Origin: Haliclona indistincta
Taxonomy: Eukaryota > Porifera > Demospongiae > Haplosclerida > Chalinidae
DNA length: 64,000 nt
Direction: 5' to 3'
NCBI GenBank assembly: GCA_964017065.1
Contig: OZ024787.1
Location: forward strand, 9,757,208 to 9,821,207
Part shown: positions 11,319 through 36,649 of the stretch, piece by piece
Numbering within the stretch: the stretch's first letter is position 1
Layout: each line of letters opens with the position of its first letter
The notes under the pieces: generated by a model
Told to the model about the DNA's origin: nothing
The model's input: only the letters and a program-made list of their open reading frames with translations
Databases searched by the model: none
Translations under genes and position numbers: made by a program

Positions 11319-11690
11319 TAATAGTCAGGAGACATTAGAACACTGTACCTGTAGCAGAGGAATTTAATTACGCAACGTGAATTCAATTTTTGTGGGCGTG
11401 ACCAACTGCAATGGCGCTGGCTGTAGCTGTACGTTCGCAATCAGAAGAAAAGGCAGTGGTCTGCCTTGGCTGTGGAGTACTGACTCGCCATAATCGAGAG
11501 ACTCGCCACAATCGAGAGACTCGCCACAATCGCCAGATGCCATAGCTAGTACTCTGACACACGAGGTAACGCCCACATTACGTCATTACTACATTCTTCG
11601 TAATGGTTCTGCAATCTGATTGGCTCTGCAACTATAGTTGCAGAGATACAGATCGATGGTACTAGTGTCTCCTGACTATTACGTGAAACG
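11319..11690. mobile_element. TIR element with TAATAGTCAGGAGACA ends
   Basis: ATTCG...TAATAGTCAGGAGACATTAG at the left is matched by an inverted copy at 11657-11690, which carries an extra spacer. Inside are about three 17-bp tandem units (ACTCGCCACAATCGAGA type, 11484-11532). No protein is recognised. Confidence 0.6.
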
Positions 11691-11865
11691 CGAATAGTCA
11701 GGCCACGCCTGACTAATCTGCACCTTCGGTGCATTCATTGATCTAGGGAAAGTCGAGTTATCCTCGAACAGTCGGCTGCATGTGCCCTCGATCGTTACTC
11801 GGGCAACTCAACTTTACTACAGTCAGTTATTGCCCTTGTGAGAGTGCAAAATTATAAGGGCTCAC

Positions 11866-11895
11866 CAATTATTGAATGATCTGTGGCTTCATCAC
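11866..11895 (-). CDS. 30-nt linker exon of the Death-PNP gene
   Basis: Flanked by CTTTTTACAG and GTGAGC on the minus strand, it reads DEATDHSII between split glycine codons, phase 1 in and out. Its exit phase fits the PNP exon at 6894. The paralogue is at 2315-2344. Confidence 0.55.
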
Positions 11896-12285
11896 CTGTA
11901 AAAAGGATAAGCTTAAAACTGTGATAAGCAGTATCAAGAGCAAATAAAGAATCCATTATTTGCTCCTGGTTGGCACAGTGCATCAATTTTTTATGTACCC
12001 ACCAGCACCCACCCACAAGTATTTGTGGAAATAGTATACCTCATTAGCTACTTCCAATCATGCCATTGTATAATACTGCCATTGTCAACACACAGTATAA
12101 TATGCATGCATAAAAACAACTGCTCGTGCAATGAATCTGCGTGTTGGAAACAAGTGCCCAAAGTTAATTTTCTATAGCTATTTCACCAGCATGCAGCAAT
12201 TCTTTTGAATTGCTAATACAGTAATTAATAATTACTACCTAATACAGTAATTATTTTTGCAGTGACAGAAATTTGAAATACTTAC

Positions 12286-12333
12286 CATCAAAAGTAACAG
12301 GATGAGTAGCAGTAGGTGGTGCTGCCCTAGAAT
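12286..12333 (-). CDS. 48-nt linker exon of the Death-PNP gene
   Basis: Flanked by CTGTAG and GTAAGT, it reads SRAAPPTATHPVTFD in phase 1 to phase 1, a Pro/Thr-rich linker. It joins in frame to the 30-nt exon at 11895. The paralogue is at 3942-3989. Confidence 0.55.
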
Positions 12334-12392
12334 CTACAGAAAACAAACACTTTCCATACTTGTTATTCACATAGACATCTGAACTAATATGT

Positions 12393-12630
12393 TCCGCGCA
12401 TTTTGGAAATTTGTGTAAATGTCAATTGCCAATTATTGTGTGCCAATTTCGAAAATGTGTACCCTATTGCACAATTGTTATGTTGGCTGTTGCACTGAGA
12501 TAGAGCATTTCTAAATTACGTAGAAGTCTTGTTTGCACAATATCGAAATTGGCACGCAATTTGGCAATTGACAAATATTATGTAACGCAGTTTCGAAATT
12601 GTGCAAATTGTCAAAAAGCATGGAACAAAT
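12393..12630. mobile_element. Short TIR/foldback MITE
   Basis: TGTTCCGCGCATTTT at the left matches the inverse of AAAAAGCATGGAACA at the right, with a second inner inverted pair around CCAATTTCG and CGAAATTGG. AATA flanks both sides. The paralogous locus lacks it. Confidence 0.6.
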
Positions 12631-12730
12631 AATAAAGACATGAATTGTAAAGCACAAACAACATTATTGAATATCAAATTTATCACGAATATTAATTACA
12701 TGCATACTAAAACAGCCATTTTTATATTCT

Positions 12731-14603
12731 GCCATGTTATGTAGCTAGTGTATGCACAACAACTCTTGCATTTATGCAGATAGCAAGACTAAGCAATAAA
12801 ACATGCATGAAGAGTTGAAGCTGAGTCAGTAAAATGATATGATAGTCCTGGAGCTGGAGTCTCCTAGAGCTAGCTTTAGTGAAGTTCGGCTCAGAATTTG
12901 AACTAAAACGACAAGCAAACTGAAGATACACGAGGACTAGACCATCTTCCAAATGAAGCTAGCAAAATACAATGACGCCATGTTTTTTTACGTAGCAGAG
13001 ATCGTCACTAAAAATCAGGACGTCACTAAAAATCACACCCACAGCACTAGTAGCGTTATAGTCATGACAGTAGAGAGTCCTTTGTGGTAGGCTGGAAGCT
13101 TTTTGCCCAATGCACTCGTCATACATGCAATCATGTTTGAGCGAGATCGAAGCTAAAACAACACTGAGTCTCCTGAAGTGCGCCGCTCAAAAACTAATGG
13201 CGCAGCTGATGCAGAAATGCATCGTCGATAAGTGCTGAAGCCTCCATGAATCTCATTGAAATAGCCAAGGCACCCAGCATTCAGACATGTTTGTGTATAG
13301 CTCAAGTTATAGTGACAATTCAAAAACAAATAATTCACGTCTAGTTGTATGGAGACTATTCAGAGCCACGAGGCATACAGTAGTTGTGGTGTCAGTCAGT
13401 CAGTGAGTCAGTCTGTCGCAACGATTTCTTGTAGCTCGCTGAAAACTATTCGCTGAAACAAGCAACACAGGTAGAAATCGATACTTGCTCAGATTTGAAT
13501 ATTAAGAAGTTTGATTTTAAAGATTAGTGCGTAAGTTACCACAAAATTGCACACCTGGATGGCTGTTGGTGGTGATGTAAACTTCTCTGGAATCAAAGTT
13601 GTCTACAGCAGGCTGCCTTGCAGCCAGTGAGTTTGTGAACAGCGTGGCAGACTTGTATATGAAGCTTCGTTCTCGAGTTATGGCGTAATTTGCTTACCTC
13701 GCGATCGATGGCCGTTGCTGGCAATCTAGAGTTCTCCGTAGCACAAAACTATCCACAGTTGACTGCCTAGAAGCTGATAGGTTAGACTTTCACTACAGGA
13801 TAGCAGCACATGTCTAAAGAAATTGTGTAAGCAAGCTATGGACGCTATCTCGATCGCTCGTGTGCTGTGCCCTGCACTCGAACTGAACATTACAGACACG
13901 CCCAGTTGAATTAGTGGTCAGCACTGATTGACTTCCGATTGCATAACTATTATACTGCATTGTGATTGCTGTTCAGAAAGGTATAATAGCTGCAGTTTAC
14001 TGTGTATGTGAAATGGTGGCATTCCACCGAGGCATCTGCAGCCTTGGTGCTTCATGTATGAAAAGATAATCACACATAAACGGACGTTTGCAAAAGTGTC
14101 CAGGTGTGTCCTGAATTCCAGTTACAAAAGAGCGGCAGTGCATATCAAGAGCGGCAGCTAGTGACTCAGTGCCAATGGATAAGCATACTAGCAGTTCACC
14201 TGGATCTATTACATCTAAAACACCTATGAGTACAACCTTGGCAGCCACAGCTTTGCGCAAGAAGTTACAGACGCTGAGACAGCAGAGCCATTCTCCAGAA
14301 TCGTTCTCTAGGTTCATCTTTGTCTTTGTTACATGTGCGCTGTGCAGTATCGATGGCGACATCGACAGAACAGTGTGTACCGTAATTTGCAAATCAGTTG
14401 TCAACTTTTTGCGTAGCTTTTCCATCAAGAAGCATGCGCATTGATGAAATATAAATGGGTTGTGCAGTCAAATCGCGTATGCGTAGCGTACGTGCTATGG
14501 TTAATTAATTGTGAGCTTGAGACAACGGATTTGCAAACTACGGTACATGCGCACTCTCAGCAGATAATCCTAGTGCACGTGACCAACTGGAAACATTAAC
14601 GTA
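12731..14603. other. No confident gene; dispersed repeat near 13930-14030
   Basis: The part around 13930-14030 (TTGCATAACTATTATACTGC, GGTATAATAGC, GTTTACTGTGTAT) recurs at about 55545-55640. A 143-codon minus-strand frame at 13997-14428 has no recognised domain and no clear splice context. I would not call it a gene. Confidence 0.45.
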
Positions 14604-15208
14604 TTAACCCTTTAAATACTAAGTTACATGTATCTTGCTGGAATTTTAACCTCATAAATGCTGACCAATTTTCTTGCGAATATCTCGTGTGTCTTTTGTG
14701 CTACTGGTTTCAAATTTGCGTCCTTTTTCACCAGTGAGTAGCTGCAATTGCTCTCTCAAGTCGATCAAGATGCTCCTCCCACTTCGAAAGTAAAGCCAAT
14801 AAAGTGCAGCGACCTCGTCAAATTTTGTTCAAAGTTAGTACTTTGGGGCTGGCTAATAAAAAGTACATATAAATAGCAGTGGTTTTGGTGAGTGCTAAAT
14901 GTAGCCCAGATCATGGAGAATGTGGGAAAATGTGTTTTCCGAACGTCCTCAAGTTGTAAAATGTTCAAAATTTTCCGGCGGCCATTTCGTTTTCCTAAAA
15001 TGTTGTGAAATTTATACTGAAGCTATAGAAATGCTGGTTGGAAATACGTTCAGTGCAGGAGTGCACTGAAAACCACTGGATTTGCTACGGTTATTTGTAC
15101 ATTCTTCAATTTAGCTGAATTTCGGAATATTTTAGCACTTTTGGATAAAATCATGGTGTCTGAAGTATGTATGATGCCAAATGGCGTCATTAGGGCTTAA
15201 AGGGTTAA
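14604..15208. mobile_element. piggyBac-like MITE, copy 2
   Basis: It is bounded by TTAA with ends CCCTTTAAATAC and CTTAAAGGG and aligns along its whole 605 bp with 7821-8416. Confidence 0.75.
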
Positions 15209-15814
15209 AAGTTGTAAATTCTATTTATAGAAACTCTCAGCACTATGCCGTCTACATTATAGTTGCATGCCCTCTTGCCGCTTCGCGGTTTGATAAGCCC
15301 TTGGTATACAGTACAAGTGGATACACAACGGGGTAATAAACGGAGGGGTCCACGGAAGTGTGTTGAAACACTCACTGCATTGGGCGTGGGCGTGTTGCAC
15401 AAAGTTGTAAAGCTGTTTCTACGGTTCTGAGAAGCGGGTAGAAGCTGCATCAAATAGCACACGTGTTTATTTGCTGTTGAAGAAGAGGCTGTTGCTGTAA
15501 AATAGCCTTGTTATAATTATTGCTAGGCTGCAAATTCCACCGTTTTCCCTGAAATCCTGTGTTGTGTTAGATTAGTACAGTCCTGGTTTGTGTAGTGCTG
15601 GTTTGTTGTATGTTTTTCGGTAGCTTTTTGTGTAGTACAGTGCATCAAAATACTATTAGAGCGCTACGCTTCGTAGAGAACAGTAGACACGCCGCCAAGT
15701 AGCAGGGAACAAGCTTGTTGTTACGGTTTTTTTGCATTAGATTATTGGCAAGACTGATAATACCAGGACAATGCCAATGAATACCAACATTCTTGCTCTA
15801 CTGCATCAAAATAC
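15209..15814. other. No gene seen
   Basis: Presumed intron of the Death-PNP gene; I found no further linker exon with both splice sites here. Confidence 0.4.
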
Positions 15815-16029
15815 GTTTGTATGCACAAAAAGATCAAGGATCTCAATATTTTGTCTTGAGCACACACTACTACTGCTGCAGCCATTCATTTCTTGTAAAT
15901 ATTTGGAAACTTCCGTATTACCCGATACAGTGATTGTCCCACCCCGGATTGCAGTATACGGGCTCGTTGCATATCCACCGTGTACTGTATTATCTATGGT
16001 ATACAGCCTCGTCCCATCCATTGCGTTTT
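15815..16029 (-). CDS. Doubtful exon of the Death-PNP gene
   Basis: The frame continues from the 63-nt exon (ENAMDGTRLYTIDN...), preceded by CACAAG and followed by GTATTTTG. However, it would leave in phase 0 while all later linkers need phase 1. It may be a skipped or false exon, or end at an earlier donor. No domain is recognised. Confidence 0.3.
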
Positions 16030-16134
16030 CTTGTGCATTGTGAAAATTTGAAGAGGCTATTACATGCAAGAGACACTTCACAAGATGCGCACTGCATTGG
16101 TAAAATCAAAATGTATTATTTTATAGATAGGTAC

Positions 16135-16197
16135 CTTCATTCGAAACATTAACAGTGCACTGGGCCCGCTTGTCAGCCGATCTTGGTTGAGCTTTAC
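16135..16197 (-). CDS. 63-nt linker exon of the Death-PNP gene
   Basis: ACTACAG precedes and GTACCT follows. It reads KAQPRSADKRAQCTVNVSNE, continues in frame from the Death exon, and is phase 1 at both ends like the other linkers. Confidence 0.55.
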
Positions 16198-16250
16198 CTG
16201 TAGTAATATGAATTCATGAGCTAACTGAGGTTAGTAAAACAGACACCTAC

Positions 16251-16641
16251 CTGTTCCCTTTTTTGCCATAGCTTCAATCCTTTCAGCAAATGCTCCCATA
16301 CCAGACTTTCTGATACAATCAATTAGGTGATGGTAAGTTAGATTATCTCCTCCTCGGTCAAGCCATTCTTGCAGAATCTTTCTTACGACACTGCTGTTGC
16401 CGTTGCCTTTGGCTCTTTCATCTTTCAAAATAAGGTCAACCTTTGTTCCATTGTCATCTTTCAAGAGACGCATGCCAAACAACGAAAAGTCTTTAGCAGC
16501 AATGGTATCAAAGACATCTAAACCATCTCCGTTTTTTATGTCTTGTAGATTCGTAATAGTCGGTTCGTCATCTGGCAAAACAAAATTAATAAGCTTACAT
16601 GCATGCATTACTCTTAACTCACCAAGGCAAAATGATGCCAT
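16251..16641 (-). CDS. Death-domain N-terminus of the Death-PNP gene (two exons)
   Basis: Exon 1 (16623-16641) encodes MASFCL and ends at GTGAGT. Exon 2 (16251-16571) follows TTTTGCCAG and ends at GTAGGT. The join is in frame. The product has six-helix death-fold character with the typical order: FGMRLLKDDNGTKVDLI (helix 1-2), GNGNSSVVRKILQEWLDRGG (the hallmark Trp in LQEWL), then LTYHHLIDCIRKSGMGAFAERIEAM. Death domains self-associate to nucleate signalling complexes in apoptosis and innate immunity. Exit phase 1 fits the linker exons and the PNP exon downstream on the same strand, suggesting a Death-linker-PNP protein. The long distance and the transposon load leave the join unproven. Confidence 0.75.
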
Positions 16642-16820
16642 GCTATACAGAACTAATACAGAATGGTTCTATACCGACTGAAGAATTTACACATGCAACT
16701 ACGAAATGAATAATAAAAAATTATTATTATTTATTATTATTACGTATCATGATATCGCTGCACTCCATGACCATAGCCTCGTTCCCGGGCACTCAATGCA
16801 TGATCATTAGTGGTCAGCAC

Positions 16821-17210
16821 CAGAGGAGGTCGGACGCAATTAACCTTTACCTAATAATTGCGAACTTTTAATGAAATTCTTCTACACTCACGTGATTGAA
16901 AAGTAATCTTAATTTTTAATTGACGGGACTTCCTCTCTGCTGATGAGTAGTGGACGAAAGCGCGAGAGGGGGCTGCCTGCTGGTTCTACCCCTCACCTGC
17001 CATTCAAATCTAGGAGATTGTCGCGAACAGCTGGTAAGACTGTCGAAGTTCCGCGCTTTCAGTTGTCATTCGCTACGTAGCTACTCATCAGCAGAGAGGA
17101 AGTCCCGTCAATTAAAAATTAAGATTACTTTTCAATCACGTGAGTGTAGAAGAATTTCATTAAAAGTTCGCAATTATTAGGTAAAGGTTAATTGCGTCCG
17201 ACCTCCTCTG
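16821..17210. mobile_element. Foldback TIR element with 9-bp target duplication
   Basis: CAGAGGAGGTCGGACGCAAT begins arms of about 130 bp that are almost perfect reverse complements (16821-16955 and 17070-17210). The direct repeat GGTCAGCAC flanks both ends (16812-16820, 17211-17219). Long TIRs and a 9-bp duplication suggest a Mutator-like MITE; a CAG start with 8 bp would also fit hAT. No coding frame. Confidence 0.85.
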
Positions 17211-17494
17211 GGTCAGCACTTTACTGTCTTCTGGTTAGCATTAAGTTTAAATAAATAGTCAACAGGCCAAAACCAAGTTCCTGCTGCAACCCACCCAATA
17301 CAGCAACTTTGACGGTCTATATGTAGGCTAGAATGTGCATGACATGCCAAAGGTTTGTGAAATTCATTCATTAAAATACAGCATTGATTAGTGGTTGGTA
17401 TTGAATGGGTAGCCCTTGCTGGTTATGTCGCCAACACAAGAACTGTATTAGCTGTTTAATCCATGAGTGACTTGAGCCTGCAGTGAACAAGTGA
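17211..17494. other. Intergenic, 3' side of the helical-repeat gene
   Basis: Nothing recognised. Confidence 0.4.
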
Positions 17495-32926
<15,432 letters not shown>

Positions 32927-33418
32927 GATGTTTCGCACAGCTGGAAATAAACCAGCCACACCCCCAGGGCGTGTGCATGCATGCATGATCGAGATCCAGT
33001 TCTCTTACTGTGGGATTCAGAGACGAGACTAGGATCAGATGTGAGTTTTAGTAGACAGTGGTTGTTTAACTAAAGAGTGATTAGGAGCTCATGTGTAGCT
33101 TACGGTGTCTGCTGCATGAACTCTAGCTAGTCATGACCTCCCCAGACTATACTATAGCTTCCTAGTTAGCTGTCTAACAGTTACATGAACACAATAACTA
33201 TGTACTATCCATAGGGTACCAGACTGTGACTTCATGTAAACTGAACAACATACAGTTATTCCTCCTAACATGTGTGTATACTGATCTGTACGTCCAATTC
33301 TCTGCTCACATGTGAATTTAACATGCACAGAATAATAAGGCTTGATCTATTACAGTTACTTACTACTCTTCATTGATGACTTATTCAAAAGTGTTTTATA
33401 ACATTTATCAGTATCACG
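32927..33418. promoter_or_regulatory. 492-bp divergent intergenic region
   Basis: The helical-repeat gene (minus) and the hydroxyacid oxidase gene (plus) start on either side. TTTATTTCCAG just upstream of 32926 looks like an acceptor, so a 5' untranslated exon may lie here. No TATA box is obvious. Confidence 0.4.
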
Positions 33419-34910
33419 ATGTTTTGTTTACAAGACTTTGAAGAACATGCCAAAAAGACCTTGGATACGAACACATGGTGTTTCCATTCGACGGGAGCCA
33501 TGAATGAACAGACTCTTAAAGACAACATAGAGGCTTATAGCAGGTACATAATACATGTCATTTAAAGATAAATATAGCTACAATAGTATAAACCGAGTGA
33601 TTGTCACTGAACTGGTATCATGTATAATGCAGGTACCGTCTTCGTCCTCGCATATTGCGAGATGTTTCAAAGCTAGACATGAGTGTTTCTTTGTTAGGAG
33701 AGAAGGTGGCATTCCCTGTAGGTGTGGCTCCAATGGGAACGCAACGATTGGCACACGATGATGGAGAAGAAGCCACTGCTAAAGGTATGTGAACTAAAAT
33801 TTATGTAGCTTCATTCTCTGAGTGTACATGTAGTATACTCATTCGATCAGTATTTATTTAGTGGTTTCAACTAGAGGGTCTAGATGGTAACCTTCTGTTC
33901 TTTCTCTGCCATAGCATGTACAAAGCTTAGCACTTGTATGATCTTGAGCTCGTACTCCTCCACAACTCTTGAGGATGTCGCCAAAGCCAGCTCAGGTGGA
34001 TTAAAATGGTTCCAACTCTACCTCTACCAGAACTGGGAGTTGACTAAGAGTCTGGTCAAGAGAGTTGAAGAAGCCGGCTATAAGGCTCTTGTGCTGACAG
34101 TAGATAGTCCTAAGCAAGGCAAGAGACTGCCGATGATAAAGAACAACTTCACCTTTCCACCACACATCACATTTGCTAACTTTTCTGACACTGGTGCTCA
34201 GTCATCGTTTGTCATAAAGAGTCAAAATCACTACTCATCTATTGTGAAAGATCCTAGTCTGACGTGGACGAGTTTGGACAGGTTGTGCCGCTTGACGGAC
34301 TTGCCTGTGATACTGAAGGGGATTTTAACAGCTGAAGATGCCCGAGAGGCAGTGAAACACAATGTAAAAGGCATCATTGTTTCTAATCATGGCGGGAGAC
34401 AATTGGACGGTGTCCCAGCTACTGTGAGTCAACTCTGTATCTTAGAAAAATGTTTAATACCACTGCTACTACTTACTGTTATGTTCAATACCATTAGATT
34501 GATGCTCTCCGTGAGGTGGTGGAGGCTGTGGAGGGGAAGGTGGAGGTGTATGTTGATGGAGGAGTAAGGCAAGGGACAGATGTTCTCAAGGCATTAGCGA
34601 TGGGTGCTAGAGCTGTTTTTATAGGTCGGCCTGCCCTCTGGGGTCATGGTATACAAGGTAAGTGCATAAAAGGCTATGTTTCGGGTACGTGAGTGCATGT
34701 GACATGTAGGGGAGTGAGGGAGTGGAGAAGGTGCTGGAGATCTTGAGAGAGGAGTTACGAACAGCCATGATGCTATCAGGTTAGCTAAACAATAAACATT
34801 CCAGTACCATCATCTCTCTTGTTTGTGCAGGTTGTGCTAAAATATCAGACATTAAACCAGAAATGGTCGTCCATCAATCTTACTACAAGATACTGAACTC
34901 TAAATTATGA
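33419..34910 (+). CDS. Peroxisomal (S)-2-hydroxyacid oxidase, FMN-dependent
   Basis: Six exons: 33419-33543, 33633-33784, 33915-34423, 34498-34657, about 34710-34779 and 34831-34910, giving about 364 residues (HAO1 has 370). The enzyme oxidises glycolate and other 2-hydroxyacids to 2-oxoacids with H2O2 as by-product. Family signatures are present: [47 protein letters not shown], the active-site SNHGGRQLD with His and Arg, VDGG and FIGRPALWG. The protein ends NSKL, a type 1 peroxisomal targeting signal. At the exon 4/5 junction the run of G after TAG (34709-34712) has one base more than the frame needs. This could be an assembly error, a real frameshift or an unusual acceptor. HAO1 versus HAO2 orthology cannot be settled here, so no symbol is given. 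Confidence 0.9.
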
Positions 34911-35761
34911 CTTCATGCACAAGTGGACTATGAACTGTGGTACTGAAATCATTCTCTTCTTTAGAATACAAAGAAACTGTATGGTCTAATCAATCGTATT
35001 ATCACTCTGCGTTCCCACCTGGTATACACCACTGGCTGGTTACAGGAGCACCAGTCTCATCATTCAACCTCATGAGCATGCATGCCTTTAGAATGCTAGG
35101 TTTGACAATAATTATATGCTGTTTCATCTTCCACTCCATATGATCCATATAAGGTAATATTCATGTTATTGCACCACGGCTTTGCAACATTACAACATGT
35201 TACTAATAATAGACGAGCCACGCCCACCAATCTGCTGCAGGTATAAAAGCAGCACTGCAAGCTCGCTGATCATTCTCGGTTCGGCATCTCAAGTCAACTG
35301 GGGGTCACCCGTAGTCAAGGAGAGTGTGATGGCTGTCGCGCAATACCTTGTCTACCAACGCTTACTTCGGTATCACCTCTGGCTTGATGACAGGCACCAA
35401 TAGCGCTTACTTCGTAGGAAGCAGTCTCTTTAGGCTGCACCTCTGTCCCTTGGTCTGAAGGAACCTCGCCATAGCGACCACGCAATCACTCTTACCGGAG
35501 TGCTATGTGGATGGCGAGGAGCTCCTGACGGCCTCATATTGCCCAGGCTGCAGCGTGCACGATAAGTTGCCCACAGTGCAATCAGTGCTCGTTGTGGACT
35601 TGTGCAAAATGAGCACTGATTATTATTGCAAAACCATGCCCCTAAAGTTATTATAGGGCCTTTTAGTATAATTTATGGTACCAGTGAGCACTGAATGATT
35701 GTAAGATCTATTTCTGGACACAAACGTATGACGTATTTACAGTGTTACTAATTTTAATCTG
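34911..35761. other. Convergent intergenic region with a possible insertion
   Basis: The direct repeat TGTTACTAAT (35199-35208 and 35743-35752) encloses about 535 bp. This contains GGTATAAAAGCAGC at about 35238 and an 11-bp inverted repeat (AATCAGTGCTC / GAGCACTGATT, about 35580-35618). It could be a retroelement fragment or solo LTR; I cannot classify it. Confidence 0.35.
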
Positions 35762-36147
35762 TTAATGAGCTGATGTTCCGAGGTCTTGCTCCAATGGCTG
35801 AATCCTGTAAGCAATCCTGAGCCGCAGTAGAGCTTGCTCCTCCTTCTCCACCTCCTCCAGCAGATTCTTGCGCTCCATCTGGAGAACAGAGCATCAACTT
35901 CGGAGGAACACAGTTTAACCCTAAGTTATTTACTTGTAACTCTCTCCTGTGCCATTTCAAAGATGCAATCTTCTGCGAGAGCTCAGCCTCGTCACCCTGT
36001 ACACAGAAAGCTCAAAAATGTGAAATTCTACTATTTTTGGTATAGCTCACAGATTCATCCGTTGTGTTGTCATAATGTGAGTCGCTTTTCTTCAATTCAG
36101 TCTATAGCAACAATAATTATGTCAATAGCTTCCGGTGTGTGTGTGCA

Positions 36148-36180
<33 letters not shown>

Positions 36181-36607
36181 GCGCGGGTGCCCTGTGGGTG
36201 CCCTGGTGGTTCAACTGGTAGAGTCGTGGGTTTATGACCCAGAGGACACTGGAGGACACTGGTTCGAATCCCAGGGCAGGAGGAAAAAAAAGAACAAAAA
36301 CATCACAAGTACTCCGGTCCACCAGCCCACCCATCTGTAAAACGGGTACCTGGTCTTGTACTGGGGGAGCAAAGCACGCCGACTGTGTCTCATTGTACCA
36401 CTAATGGTAGTGGTGGGGCTACAGGGTGCCCACACCGGCAGTGGGAGGCATGGTTGGTACCTCCTGCGAATTCCTTGCCCGGGCTCCAGGAGTGCTCATA
36501 GCACCGGCACATCGTACCTGCTTAGTGCACAGGTGCCCTGGCTTGTCCAGGAACGCGTGACCTGTAATAGGCAGCGAGAGGCTTTGCTTTTTTTTGCGTG
36601 TGTGCGT

Positions 36608-36649
<42 letters not shown>

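Larger units (their letters stand above)
11692..12730. repeat. Duplicated locus segment, transposon-poor copy
   Basis: This is colinear with 1015-1153, 2298-2545, 3743-4062 and 5970-6060, without the HPE insertions found there. It carries both linker exons. A short MITE at 12393-12630 replaces the place where HPE copy c sits in the other copy. The far end (about 12690-12730) matches the last codons and 3' flank of the PNP exon. Confidence 0.8.

Noticed and set aside
13997..14428. 143-codon minus-strand open frame
   Set aside because: No domain, no splice context, and it lies among dispersed repeats.
36197..36275. Functional tRNA gene
   Set aside because: The A and B boxes are good, but no acceptor stem closes and the SINE body follows directly.
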